DNA of 34,528 nt from Alkalimonas sp. Lineage in GTDB: Bacteria > Pseudomonadota > Gammaproteobacteria > Enterobacterales > Alteromonadaceae. Made by a program: the position numbers and the translations under genes. This document shows, one piece after another, positions 8,873-19,073 of this stretch. Below the pieces are notes generated by a model that did not search any database, was not told the DNA's origin, and saw nothing but the letters and a program-made list of their open reading frames with translations. Within the stretch, counting starts at the first letter, position 1; each line of letters opens with the position of its first letter. The stretch lies in assembly GCA_020831935.1 (NCBI GenBank), contig JAFIFR010000008.1:1-34528 (forward strand). The letters are read 5' to 3'.

Positions 8873-10088
8873 GTTTCGTTTTCAGGCCCGGGACCAGCAA
8901 GGCCAGTCGGTGGCCGGAAAGCTGGAAGCCAGCAGTGAAGCTGGCGTGGCGGATATGCTACGGCAACGCCAACTGATTCCGGTACTCATCGAAGCTATCC
9001 CGGACCAGCCTTCATCCGGGCTGACCCTGCCACGGTGGCAGCGAGGCATTGGCCTGACGGAGCAAATCATGTTTTGCCGACAGATGTATGCCCTGATGAA
9101 AGCCGGGATCCCGATGATTCGGGCCATCGAAGGGCTGGCGGCCAGCACCAGCTCCAGTCGGTTGCAGCAAGTGCTGCATCAGCTGGCCGATGAGCTGGAA
9201 AAAGGTCGGACCCTGTCGGTGGCGATGTCATCGCACCCGAAAGTTTTCAGCCGCCTGGTGGTAAGCATTGTGCACGTTGGCGAAAACACCGGCCGCTTGG
9301 ATCAGGCTTTTTTGCAGCTGTCAGAGTACCTGGAGCAAGAGCAGGAAACCCGCAAGCAGATTAAGCAGGCCACCCGTTACCCTACGTTTGTGCTGATTGC
9401 GCTGGCCGTAGCGCTGGTGATTTTAAATTTGCTGGTGATTCCACAGTTTGCCTCGATGTTCGCGCGTTTTAACGCCGAGCTGCCCTGGTCGACTCAGGTG
9501 CTGCTGGCTACCTCGTCGTTTTTTCAGCGTTTTGGCTGGTTATTGCTGGTACTGCTCATTGCTGGCTTTTTGGGTTTGCGTTACAGCATCGAAACCGAAA
9601 CCGGCCGGGTGCGTTGGGGGCGTTTTAAGCTTCGTATTCCGCTGGTGGGTGATATCATCAACCGGGCTACGCTTGGGCGCTATGCCCGCAGCTTTGGCCT
9701 GATGCTGCACGCCGGCGTGCCGATGACTTCAGCTTTAAGCTTGGTGGCTGAGGCGGTCGACAACGCTTATTTGGGCGATAAAATTCGCGAGATGCGCCGC
9801 AAAATTGAGCGCGGTGAAAGTCTGTACCGGGTCAGTGCTCAAAGCCAGATGTTTACCCCTTTGGTGATGCAAATGGTGGCTGTTGGGGAAGAGACCGGCC
9901 AGGTGGACGAGATGTTGGCCGAGGTCGCCAGTTTCTACGAGCGGGAAGTGGCGTACGATTTGAAAACGCTGACGGCCCGCATTGAGCCCATTTTGATCAC
10001 CATTGTGGCGGTGATGGTGTTGATTTTAGCGCTGGGGATTTTTACGCCGATGTGGGATATGCTCAGCGCCTATCGTGGCAGCAACTAG
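8865..10088 (+). CDS. mshG: MSHA inner-membrane platform protein MshG (PilC/GspF family)
   Basis: 407 aa, 'FRFQARDQQGQSVAGKLEA', 'FCRQMYALMKAGIPMIRAIEGLA', GspF-type repeats and TM helices. Confidence 0.94.
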   Translation: MAEFRFQARDQQGQSVAGKLEASSEAGVADMLRQRQLIPVLIEAIPDQPSSGLTLPRWQRGIGLTEQIMFCRQMYALMKAGIPMIRAIEGLAASTSSSRLQQVLHQLADELEKGRTLSVAMSSHPKVFSRLVVSIVHVGENTGRLDQAFLQLSEYLEQEQETRKQIKQATRYPTFVLIALAVALVILNLLVIPQFASMFARFNAELPWSTQVLLATSSFFQRFGWLLLVLLIAGFLGLRYSIETETGRVRWGRFKLRIPLVGDIINRATLGRYARSFGLMLHAGVPMTSALSLVAEAVDNAYLGDKIREMRRKIERGESLYRVSAQSQMFTPLVMQMVAVGEETGQVDEMLAEVASFYEREVAYDLKTLTARIEPILITIVAVMVLILALGIFTPMWDMLSAYRGSN

Positions 10089-10125
10089 TGTTGTCGAAAA
10101 AGCGTGTATTTTTAATAAGTCGCTC

Positions 10126-10131
10126 TATACT
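10126..10131 (+). promoter_or_regulatory. Candidate -10 element (TATACT) for mshB/mshA transcription
   Basis: TATACT in an AT-rich 70-bp gap before mshB; no good -35 seen. Confidence 0.3.
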
Positions 10132-10158
10132 AAAACAAAGCAACTCAGGAGATTGACG

Positions 10159-10686
10159 ATGAAAAAGCAAGCGGGTTTTACCCTGATCGAACTGGTAATC
10201 GTGGTGATTATCCTTGGTTTATTGGCTGCGACCGCTTTGCCCCGGTTTTTAAATATTACCGAGCAGGCGGAGGATGCTGCTATTGATGGTGTTGCTGGCG
10301 GTTTTGCTTCAGCCGTTGGCTTGGTGCGGGCACAGTGGGAGGTTGAAGGTCGGCCTGCAGGCTCTGTGTCCTATGATGGTGTACCCGTTTCTGTTGGTAC
10401 GAATGGGTACCCTAATGGCGGTGGTGGTGTTACAGCGGCAAATTGTGCAACGATCATTGAGGAAATTTTACAAGCGGCACCTCAGACAACTATTACTGAT
10501 ACTCAAGCCGCGCGCCGCCAGGCGAGTCTTTTTGTTCGGACAGATGGGGCTGCAACTGTGTGCCGGTATTATCAAACACAATCCATCCGCGATGTTGCGG
10601 ATGGCGGTGTTGCTGACTCCACAGCACAAGGCAACTTATTCCAATATGAGCCAGCTACAGGCTTGGTTCGTGTCTTTAAGAATTGA
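10159..10686 (+). CDS. mshB: Type IV pilin-like protein MshB
   Basis: ATG at 10159 with upstream AGGAGA; MKKQAGFTLIELVIVVIILGLLAATALPRF prepilin signal. ORF track start (10075) is too far upstream. Confidence 0.88.
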   Translation: MKKQAGFTLIELVIVVIILGLLAATALPRFLNITEQAEDAAIDGVAGGFASAVGLVRAQWEVEGRPAGSVSYDGVPVSVGTNGYPNGGGGVTAANCATIIEEILQAAPQTTITDTQAARRQASLFVRTDGAATVCRYYQTQSIRDVADGGVADSTAQGNLFQYEPATGLVRVFKN

Positions 10687-10702
10687 TAGGTAAGAGAGAA
10701 TT

Positions 10703-11191
10703 ATGGTTAAGAGCAAAGGTTTTACGCTGGTTGAGCTTATCATTGTGATTGTGATTTTAGGTATTCTAGCCGTCACAGCAGCGCCACGTTTTTTGGATTT
10801 TGGTGGTGATGCCAGGGCCTCAACTTTGCAAGGTGTTCGTGGCGCTTTAGAGTCTTCAAGTGCGCTTGTTTATGGCAAGTCAATCATTGCAGGTGTTCAA
10901 TCTGCCCCTTTAGCTTGTTTTGCCAATGGAAATGTAAGCGCCTTACCTGTAGGGGAGAGTGAATGCCCAACTGGCGCAACAAATATTGAATTTGGTTACC
11001 CTGCTGCCAATGCAGATTCATTGCGTGCTGTTGCTGAGCTTAGTGTCGAAGAATGGTCTATAACTGGGACAAATCCGGCCATCATTAAAGCTACCAGTTT
11101 CACCCCTTCTAGTGGCGAGTGTCGGGTAACTTATCAACCTGCGACAGCAACAACCAAACCTTCCATTATTGTCAGCAGCGACGGCTGCTAG
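10703..11191 (+). CDS. mshA: MSHA major pilin MshA
   Basis: 162 aa; MVKSKGFTLVELIIVIVILGILAVTAAPRF prepilin motif, C-terminal Cys pair; position between mshB and mshC. Confidence 0.88.
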   Translation: MVKSKGFTLVELIIVIVILGILAVTAAPRFLDFGGDARASTLQGVRGALESSSALVYGKSIIAGVQSAPLACFANGNVSALPVGESECPTGATNIEFGYPAANADSLRAVAELSVEEWSITGTNPAIIKATSFTPSSGECRVTYQPATATTKPSIIVSSDGC

Positions 11192-11204
11192 CTAGGAGTT
11201 TGCA

Positions 11205-11663
11205 GTGTGTCGGCAGCCCGCCATCCAGCAAGGCTTTACCTTGGTAGAGCTGGTCGTGGTGATGGTGCTGCTGGGGATTCTCAGTGTCACCATCCTGCCC
11301 CGCTTTTTTAGCGGGGCAGGCACCTCCGAATACCAATACCGTGATCAAGCATTGGCCGTACTGCGGCGGATGCAGATTGAAGCCATGCAGTGCACCGATG
11401 TCAGCTTCTGTGGCAACAGCAGCCTGCAACTTGGCAGCACTTCTTTAGGTGCCAGCGCCGATTGCCGCAACGATGCCAGTCACCTCTGCATTGCCAGCCG
11501 GGATGCGGTGACCCTGGCAGCAAACTTCAGTCAACTTAAGTTTGATGCGCTGGGACGCCCGCTGGGCTGTGATGGTGCAACACCTGCTTGCACCCTGCAG
11601 ATTAATGGCCTTACTCAACTGCAAATTTGCATTGAACGCGAGGGGTATATCCGGCCATGTTAG
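11205..11663 (+). CDS. mshC: Minor pilin MshC
   Basis: GTG start with AGGAG; QQGFTLVELVVVMVLLGILSVTILPRFF. Confidence 0.87.
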   Translation: MCRQPAIQQGFTLVELVVVMVLLGILSVTILPRFFSGAGTSEYQYRDQALAVLRRMQIEAMQCTDVSFCGNSSLQLGSTSLGASADCRNDASHLCIASRDAVTLAANFSQLKFDALGRPLGCDGATPACTLQINGLTQLQICIEREGYIRPC

Positions 11664-12199
11664 TGTCCAAGCAGCAAGGCGTTACCCTGTTGGAGTTGGT
11701 GATAGGCATCACCGTGCTGGCGGTAGCTCTGACCCTGATTACCGCTGTGTTGTCACCGCTCTTTGTTCGCAGCACCGATCCCTGGCATCAGGTGCGGGCG
11801 GCTGAGCTTGGCCACAGTCTGATGAATGAAATTCTGGCCCGGTCTTTTGATGAACAAAGCGATCGCAGTGGTGGTTTGCTGCGCTGCGATGAGTTAGCTC
11901 TTGGAGCCGAGCCATGCACTGCCGAGGCGAATTTTGGCCCCGATGCCGGTGAAACACGCCTGAGTTTTAATGACGTGGATGATTTTCATGGCTTTGGCGC
12001 CGAAGGGGCCGATATTCTGACCAATATTCTGGACGATGCGCTCAGCGAGGCCTACCGCAACTACAGTGCTGCGGTGACGGTGCGCTATGCCGGAGCTGAT
12101 TTTGGCTTGGCGCAGCGTCAGCTGAAACGCATCGAACTGGTGATTAGCACGCCGACCAACAGCAGCATCGCTTTTAGCGCTTACAAGGGAAACTGGTGA
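11657..12199 (+). CDS. mshD: Minor pilin MshD
   Basis: KQQGVTLLELVIGITVLAVALTLITAVLSPLF prepilin-type N-terminus; order. Confidence 0.87.
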   Translation: MLVSKQQGVTLLELVIGITVLAVALTLITAVLSPLFVRSTDPWHQVRAAELGHSLMNEILARSFDEQSDRSGGLLRCDELALGAEPCTAEANFGPDAGETRLSFNDVDDFHGFGAEGADILTNILDDALSEAYRNYSAAVTVRYAGADFGLAQRQLKRIELVISTPTNSSIAFSAYKGNW

Positions 12200-12972
12200 T
12201 GGCAAGCCGAGGTTTTACCCTGATTGAACTGGTCACCAGCCTGGTGTTGCTGAGCATTCTGGCCATTTCGGTGACCAGCTACATTGGCTTTGCCGCCCGG
12301 ATGGTGGTGGATGTCAGCGAGCGCGAGCAGCTGCTGGGTCAAAGCCGTTTTGCCATTGAGCGATTAAGTCGTGAGTTGCGAGGCGCGGTTCCCAACAGCA
12401 TCCGTATTGATGCCAGTGGTCAGTGCCTGGAGTTTACCCCTTTTATCGCCAGTGGTCGCTATCTGGAAGCGCCGGTAAGCCCTGACAGCGCCGCTGCGAT
12501 GCAACTGGCCACTGCAGCCGGTTTTGCTACGGCGAGCGGCAATGAGCGCTTGGTGATCTACCCGCGGGTGCCGGACGATCTGTACGATGCCAGCCGGCCG
12601 CACAATGTGACTCTTGCTGGTCTGGACGTGAGTGGGGCTGTGGCGACGGCCAATTTTGGCAATGCCCACAGCTTCACGCAGCACTCGCCTGAGCGACGAT
12701 TTTATCTGTTGGCGCAACCAGTCAGCTATTGCGTGCAAGGCAATCAGCTCAGGCGTTACAGCGACTATGGCTTTTTCCTGCAGCAGCCCACCACTGAGCT
12801 GGTCGGGGGTGCCTTGATGGCCGAGGGACTCAACCCGGTAGGATTGACCTTTGCCTACGATGCCCCCGTGCTTAGCCGCAATGCCGTGGTGCATATCGTT
12901 CTGAACTTTGGTGCTGCCATCAGCGAGGACCTGTTTTTTAACCACGAGGTGCATTTGCCCAATGTTCCCTGA
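12199..12972 (+). CDS. mshO: Minor pilin MshO
   Basis: MASRGFTLIELVTSLVLLSILAISVTSYIGFAARMV; ATG at 12199 preferred over GTG at 12196. Confidence 0.87.
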   Translation: MASRGFTLIELVTSLVLLSILAISVTSYIGFAARMVVDVSEREQLLGQSRFAIERLSRELRGAVPNSIRIDASGQCLEFTPFIASGRYLEAPVSPDSAAAMQLATAAGFATASGNERLVIYPRVPDDLYDASRPHNVTLAGLDVSGAVATANFGNAHSFTQHSPERRFYLLAQPVSYCVQGNQLRRYSDYGFFLQQPTTELVGGALMAEGLNPVGLTFAYDAPVLSRNAVVHIVLNFGAAISEDLFFNHEVHLPNVP

Positions 12973-13411
12973 AACCAAGCCACAGCAAGGCAGTGCCCTG
13001 GTGGTAGCAATTTTTGTCATCGTGGTCCTGTTGGGCCTGATGCTGGCGTTAAGCCGGGTATTGCTAAGCAGCAGTGAGGCTGTGGTGTATGAGGTGTTGG
13101 GAACCCGGGCGTTGTTGGCCGCGCAAAGTGGTCTGGAGCTGGCAGCCACCGAGCTGTTTCCGCTGGAGCAGTCCGCGGCCAGCTGTGCGGCAGTCACTGC
13201 TACAATCCCCTTTAGTGGTGCAGGCTTAAGTGGTTGCCGGGCCAGGGTCAGCTGCAGTGCCAGCAGCGCAGAGGACCCCGATTTGGGCACCATTCAGCTG
13301 TTCTTGCTGCAAAGCACCGGCGAATGCCGCAGTCAAGCCGACTGGTCACAGCCTTGTTTGCCCGATGAACTGTGCGCCAGCCGCACTGTGCAAATGGAGG
13401 TTGGACTGTGA
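12962..13411 (+). CDS. mshP: MSHA biogenesis protein MshP (PilX-like)
   Basis: ATG at 12962: MFPETKPQQGSALVVAIFVIVVLLGLMLALSRVLLSSSEAVVYEVLGTRALLAAQSGLE; ORF track start (12908) lies within mshO. Confidence 0.85.
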   Translation: MFPETKPQQGSALVVAIFVIVVLLGLMLALSRVLLSSSEAVVYEVLGTRALLAAQSGLELAATELFPLEQSAASCAAVTATIPFSGAGLSGCRARVSCSASSAEDPDLGTIQLFLLQSTGECRSQADWSQPCLPDELCASRTVQMEVGL

Positions 13412-16400
13412 TGCGATCCCTGAGCCGATGGCTTTTGCTGCTTTGTTGTCTTCTGAGCTCCACAGCCATGCTTGCTGTACCTGCTCCTCTAGCTCACTAC
13501 CCGTTGGACTTATGTGAAAGTTTAAACAACAGTGTGGTGGAAGACTTGATGCAGCAGTATCCAGCCACAGGTTTTCAACTAACACCAGCTGAGGGCAAAG
13601 TCTTAGCGGCTGCCAATTTTAGCACACCAGGAATGAACCGTGTCGAGCTGCCATCACAGCTGCTTAATGGCCTAACCGACTTTAGTGTGTCCTTGTGGTT
13701 TAAAGCCGATGCCAGCAATAGTTTCCGCCAGCTTCTTTCCGCATCAAACAACAGCCAGGATACAGTGTTGGAGCTTTATCTTCGCTCCAACAATGTGTTG
13801 AGGGCTGGTTTGTTGGGTGTCTACTATACGTTTGGTTCGCCTGAGCCGGTTATCAACAACACCACTTGGTACCATACGACCCTGACTCGTTCTGGCAACC
13901 AACTGTGTTTGTATCTCAATGCCAACCTGGTGCAGTGCCGAACCGCCTCTGCGGGCACATTAAATGTGTCCCGTGCTGCATTGGGCGTTTGGTGGCGCGC
14001 TGATGGAAGTATGGCAGATCAGTTTCTGAGCGACCTGGATGAAGTGCTGTTTTTTACAACGGCACTTTCAGCCGCACAAATCCAAACCATCTATAACAAC
14101 CAAAATGAGGGGCGCAACTACGATGGGGCAGTGCGGGAGGATACTTGCTTAGGTTGTTTTACGGATTCTTTTTCGGGGGCTGTGCTATCTGACGATTGGG
14201 TCACATCACGCAGCAGTGGCAGTTTTACCCCTTCTATAGTGAATGGGCGCTTACGGATGACTCAAGCCGTAGGCAACCAATCAACGGCAGCAACGTATCA
14301 ACGGTTATTTCCTGCCGAAGATAATTTAGTGGTGATTGAGTTTGATTATCTGGCTTATGGTGGTACCGGTGCGGATGGGCTGGCGGTTGTGTTGTCGGAT
14401 GCCAATGTGACACCGCAACCAGGTAGCTTTGGTGGTCCACTAGGCTATGGCAGTCGTGCCAATCAGAATATACCCGGCTTTGCCGGGGGCTGGTTGGGAA
14501 TCGGGTTGGATGAGTTTGGTAACTTCTCAACAGAAGGGGGGCCCGGTGGGCCGGGACGGCGCCAGCAGTCCGTTGCCATTCGGGGTTCGGGTTCTGGTAC
14601 GTCCGGTTATCGTTATTTACGAGGCACCTGCAATAATGGTGCGACGAATCCAGCTGGCGGCTGTCTGAATCCGAGAGTAGATGGCAATCAGTCAAACCCG
14701 CATCGTTATCGCATCACCATTGATTCGCGAGCCATCGGCCGGGCTATTGTCTCGGTTGAGCGGGATCATGGTACTGGTTATCTTAGCCTGATAGCTCCAT
14801 TTGATGCGCTTGCTCAGCCGGGACAGGCCAATGTGCCTGACAACTTCTTACTCTCACTCACTGGTTCAACTGGTGGCTCAACCAATATCCATGAGCTGGA
14901 TAATGTCAGCATCTGTGCCTTGCGCTCCATGCCGGTAGGCGTGCAAATCGATCATTTTGAGTTTGATCACAGCGGCCAGGCGTTGACCTGTCAGCCGGAA
15001 ACTTTGACGGTACGAGCCTGCTTAAATGCCGATTGCAGTGAGCTTTTTACCGATCCGGTGACCGCCACGCTAAGCCCTCAGCCAGTGCCCGGTGGCGAGT
15101 GGCTTGGAGGCAATGTGATCAATTTCAGTGGTGGCAGCACTACGGTCGAGTTGCGCCGTAGTACTGTAGGATCCGTCACGGTCGGCGTCAGTGGCTCTGT
15201 GCCAGGAACCCGTCCACTGAGCACCACTTTGTGCCGGGCGGGCGCGGGTCCAAAAAATACCGCCAGCTGCACCCTGAACTTTGCCAGCAGCGGCTTTGTG
15301 CTTGAGGTACCCGATGGCATTGCCAATCAGCCGGAGACAGGCGTGCGGCTGCGCGCGGTGCGTGAAAGTGACCCGGGACAGGCCTGTGTGCCAGCTTTTG
15401 CCAATGTAAACCGCTCAGTGCAGTTTTGGTCGGACTACATTACGCCGGATGCAGTGGGAAGGCCGGTCTCCTGGCCAGTTGAAGTCAATGAGCAGCCGAT
15501 CAGCCTGAACAGTGCCGCACCATCCATTCAGGCCTTGGATTTTGATGGCAATGGCGCAGCGGTACTCAGCGTTAACTATGCCGACGCGGGGCGGGTGCAA
15601 TTGAATGCCCGCTATCAGGGATCCGCAGCAACCGGCGATGCTGGCCTGGTGCTGCAAGGAGCAACTCAGTTTAGTAAGCGTCCCTATGCCTTGTGCCTGC
15701 AAACGGCCGCCAACTGCGCTGCCGGCGATGCCAGTTGTCCGGCTTTTGTCCGGGCGGGTGAAGCCTTTGCGCTGGATATCAGTGCCCATGGCTGGCAAGA
15801 CGGTGTTTCGGACCACTGCAGTTTGCCCTTGACCCCCAACTTTGCATTAAGCAGCATTGTGTTGGAGCATCAATTGCTGGCGCCCGCAGCGGGCGAGTCT
15901 GGGCAGCTGCAACCTCTGAGCTATTCGCATCAGCGGTCTGCCAATGCCAGCACTTCTGTCGACACCCGACTTTCCGAAGTGGGTGTCTTCCGCTTGACGG
16001 CCCGACCGACGCCGCTGTCCTACCTTGGCATGACGGTACCGGTCGCATCCAGCTCACCGGTTGGTCGGGTGACACCGGATCATTTTGCGCTGGGCTATGT
16101 CGATATTGAGCCTGGGTGCTCAGGCTTTAGTTACATGGGGCAGCCGATGCGCTGGTCGCTGGCGCTTCAGGCGCGTGCAGAGTCCGGCCAGATCACCCAG
16201 AATTACCGGGGGGCTTTTGTCCAGCTGCCTGACTGGCAGCTGGTGGCCGAAAATGCCAATAATGGGCAGGCGCTGTCGTCCAGAATAAGCGCTACCGGCG
16301 GCAGTTGGAATTGGTCAGCGGGGATAGCTGAATGGCTGGAGCAACCTGTAACTTTTCAGCGCGCTACTGAGCTCGATGGTCCCTCTGAGCAGTTGCAGTT

Positions 16401-16932
16401 TGGTTTGCGCTATCAGGATGCTGATGGCATTGGACTGACCGGACTCGATATGAACCCGACAGCCACAGGGGATTGCAGTCAGGATGCCAGCTGTACAGCG
16501 ATTCAGCTGGCCGGGTTGCAGCGGCAGCGTTACGGTCGCCTGGTACTGGAGAATGCTTTTGGCCCGGAAGATAGCCCTCTGCCCCTGACCGCGCGAACCC
16601 AGTATTGGGATGGGCAGCGCTTCCGTCAATCGACGCAGGATCAGTGCACCTGGCTTGAGGTGGCAACGGCCTCTGTCGAAACCGGCAGCGGCTTGCCGGA
16701 GCTGGTGCTCGAAGGGCCGGGGGGCCTTATGCAAAATGGCCGCAATCAAGCCGATAGCCTCTGGTTGCCCGCCCCATTGGTACCGGGGTTCTGGCAATGG
16801 CAGCTGGCAACGGACGACTGGCTGCAATTCAACTGGCAGGGACAAGGGGACCAAGACCCGCAAGCTGAAGCTGTCTTTGGTCGCTACCGCGGCAATCCGC
16901 GGCGAATTTTCTGGCGTGAACCTTTGCCTTAA
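13411..16932 (+). CDS. mshQ: MshQ-like large secreted adhesin with LamG-like, L-type lectin-like and DUF6701-like regions
   Basis: ATG at 13411 followed by a signal peptide (MRSLSRWLLLLCCLLSSTAMLAVPA); LamG-like 'FSVSLWFKAD...WYHTTLTRSGNQLCLYLN', lectin-like 'VVIEFDYLAYGGTGADGLAVVLSDA', Cys-rich C-terminal half; position after mshP. Confidence 0.85.
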   Translation: MRSLSRWLLLLCCLLSSTAMLAVPAPLAHYPLDLCESLNNSVVEDLMQQYPATGFQLTPAEGKVLAAANFSTPGMNRVELPSQLLNGLTDFSVSLWFKADASNSFRQLLSASNNSQDTVLELYLRSNNVLRAGLLGVYYTFGSPEPVINNTTWYHTTLTRSGNQLCLYLNANLVQCRTASAGTLNVSRAALGVWWRADGSMADQFLSDLDEVLFFTTALSAAQIQTIYNNQNEGRNYDGAVREDTCLGCFTDSFSGAVLSDDWVTSRSSGSFTPSIVNGRLRMTQAVGNQSTAATYQRLFPAEDNLVVIEFDYLAYGGTGADGLAVVLSDANVTPQPGSFGGPLGYGSRANQNIPGFAGGWLGIGLDEFGNFSTEGGPGGPGRRQQSVAIRGSGSGTSGYRYLRGTCNNGATNPAGGCLNPRVDGNQSNPHRYRITIDSRAIGRAIVSVERDHGTGYLSLIAPFDALAQPGQANVPDNFLLSLTGSTGGSTNIHELDNVSICALRSMPVGVQIDHFEFDHSGQALTCQPETLTVRACLNADCSELFTDPVTATLSPQPVPGGEWLGGNVINFSGGSTTVELRRSTVGSVTVGVSGSVPGTRPLSTTLCRAGAGPKNTASCTLNFASSGFVLEVPDGIANQPETGVRLRAVRESDPGQACVPAFANVNRSVQFWSDYITPDAVGRPVSWPVEVNEQPISLNSAAPSIQALDFDGNGAAVLSVNYADAGRVQLNARYQGSAATGDAGLVLQGATQFSKRPYALCLQTAANCAAGDASCPAFVRAGEAFALDISAHGWQDGVSDHCSLPLTPNFALSSIVLEHQLLAPAAGESGQLQPLSYSHQRSANASTSVDTRLSEVGVFRLTARPTPLSYLGMTVPVASSSPVGRVTPDHFALGYVDIEPGCSGFSYMGQPMRWSLALQARAESGQITQNYRGAFVQLPDWQLVAENANNGQALSSRISATGGSWNWSAGIAEWLEQPVTFQRATELDGPSEQLQFGLRYQDADGIGLTGLDMNPTATGDCSQDASCTAIQLAGLQRQRYGRLVLENAFGPEDSPLPLTARTQYWDGQRFRQSTQDQCTWLEVATASVETGSGLPELVLEGPGGLMQNGRNQADSLWLPAPLVPGFWQWQLATDDWLQFNWQGQGDQDPQAEAVFGRYRGNPRRIFWREPLP

Positions 16933-16956
16933 GTGGCAGTCCAAGTCCCGATTGGG

Positions 16957-16986
16957 CTGAATTCTGCCTTTCTCACAGGAATTCAG
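16957..16986. repeat. Inverted repeat (8-bp stem CTGAATTC/GAATTCAG, 14-nt loop) in the mshQ-mreB gap
   Basis: Direct reading; no U-tract follows, so function uncertain. Confidence 0.4.
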
Positions 16987-17123
16987 CAAAAATGCTGGAT
17001 AAAGCTGTTTTCTTGCGGCATTGTTACATAGAATAACCACAGAATTTTTGTCTATCTGAACCCCGGTTGCTGTCCAGGTCTGTACCGACGTTATGGCTGC
17101 TATCCGGGCTCGACTGAGCATAA

Positions 17124-18182
<1,059 letters not shown>

Positions 18183-18183
18183 A

Positions 18184-18211
18184 CCACAGCAGCCCCGGCT
18201 GCATTGTGGTC
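18184..18211 (+). other. Hairpin filling the mreB-mreC intergenic gap
   Basis: ACCACA-GCAGC-CCCG-GCTGC-AT-TGTGGT: 6 bp + 5 bp stems, 2-nt bulge. Confidence 0.6.
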
Positions 18212-18224
18212 ACAAGGCTGCCTG

Positions 18225-19073
18225 ATGAACCCTATTTTTGAACGCGGCCCATCGCTGAGGCTGCGGTTGTTTATTGTCACGCTGTTAAGCCTTGGCTTAA
18301 TGGTGGTTGATCGCTACACCGACAGCTCAACGCAATTGCGCAGTTACCTGACCACGGCGGTCAGTCCGCTGATTTATATTGCCAGCTTACCGCAGGTGGT
18401 GCTCACTGGCGCCTCGGAACAGTTCATGTCGCATCAGCGGCTATTGGCCGAAAACGAACAGCTGCGCGAGCGTTTGCTTAGGCAAAGCGGCACCTTGCAG
18501 CGGCTGGAGTTTTTGCAGCAGGAAAACAACAAGCTGCGCGAATTGCTTGGCTCGGCACCCGTGGCTGAAGGGCAGCGCCTGGTGGCGGAGGTGATGGCGG
18601 TGTACAGCCATCCGTTTAGTCATCAAATTGTGTTGAACCGGGGCAGCAACGATGGCGTCACCGAGTTTCAACCGCTGATCGACGATCTGGGCGTGCTGGG
18701 ACAGGTGGTCAGCGTCGGTCCCACCAGCAGTCGGGCCTTGTTGATCACCGATACCACCCATGCCATGTCGCTGCGGATTGAACGCACCGGGGTCAGTGTC
18801 ATTGCCGAAGGCTTAGGCCAGTGGGATCGCATTCGTCTGGTGCATCTGCCACACAGCATCGATATTCAGCAAGGGGATCGCCTGGTGACTTCGGGACTGG
18901 ATGGCCGCTTTCCTGAAGGCTACCCGGTGGCCCGGGTCAGTCGCATTCAACGGGATTTAAGTCAGCCTTTCTTGCAAGTTCAGGCGGAACCCTTTGCCCA
19001 GCTTGATCGGATCCGCTACGTGCTGTTGCTGTGGCCGCAGCAAGACGCTTCAAACGAAGGAGGCAGCGACTGA
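18225..19073 (+). CDS. mreC: Rod shape-determining protein MreC
   Basis: ATG at 18225: MNPIFERGPSLRLRLFIVTLLSLGLMVVD; coiled coil and MreC core. Confidence 0.96.
   Translation: MNPIFERGPSLRLRLFIVTLLSLGLMVVDRYTDSSTQLRSYLTTAVSPLIYIASLPQVVLTGASEQFMSHQRLLAENEQLRERLLRQSGTLQRLEFLQQENNKLRELLGSAPVAEGQRLVAEVMAVYSHPFSHQIVLNRGSNDGVTEFQPLIDDLGVLGQVVSVGPTSSRALLITDTTHAMSLRIERTGVSVIAEGLGQWDRIRLVHLPHSIDIQQGDRLVTSGLDGRFPEGYPVARVSRIQRDLSQPFLQVQAEPFAQLDRIRYVLLLWPQQDASNEGGSD

Noticed and set aside
12364-13293. 309-aa ORF on the - strand
   Set aside because: Fully antisense to mshO and mshP, which have clear family signatures; low-complexity translation with no recognisable domain.
16957-16986. Hairpin after mshQ as an intrinsic terminator
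   Set aside because: Stem is AT-rich with a long loop and is followed by CAAAAATG rather than a U-tract; kept only as an inverted repeat.
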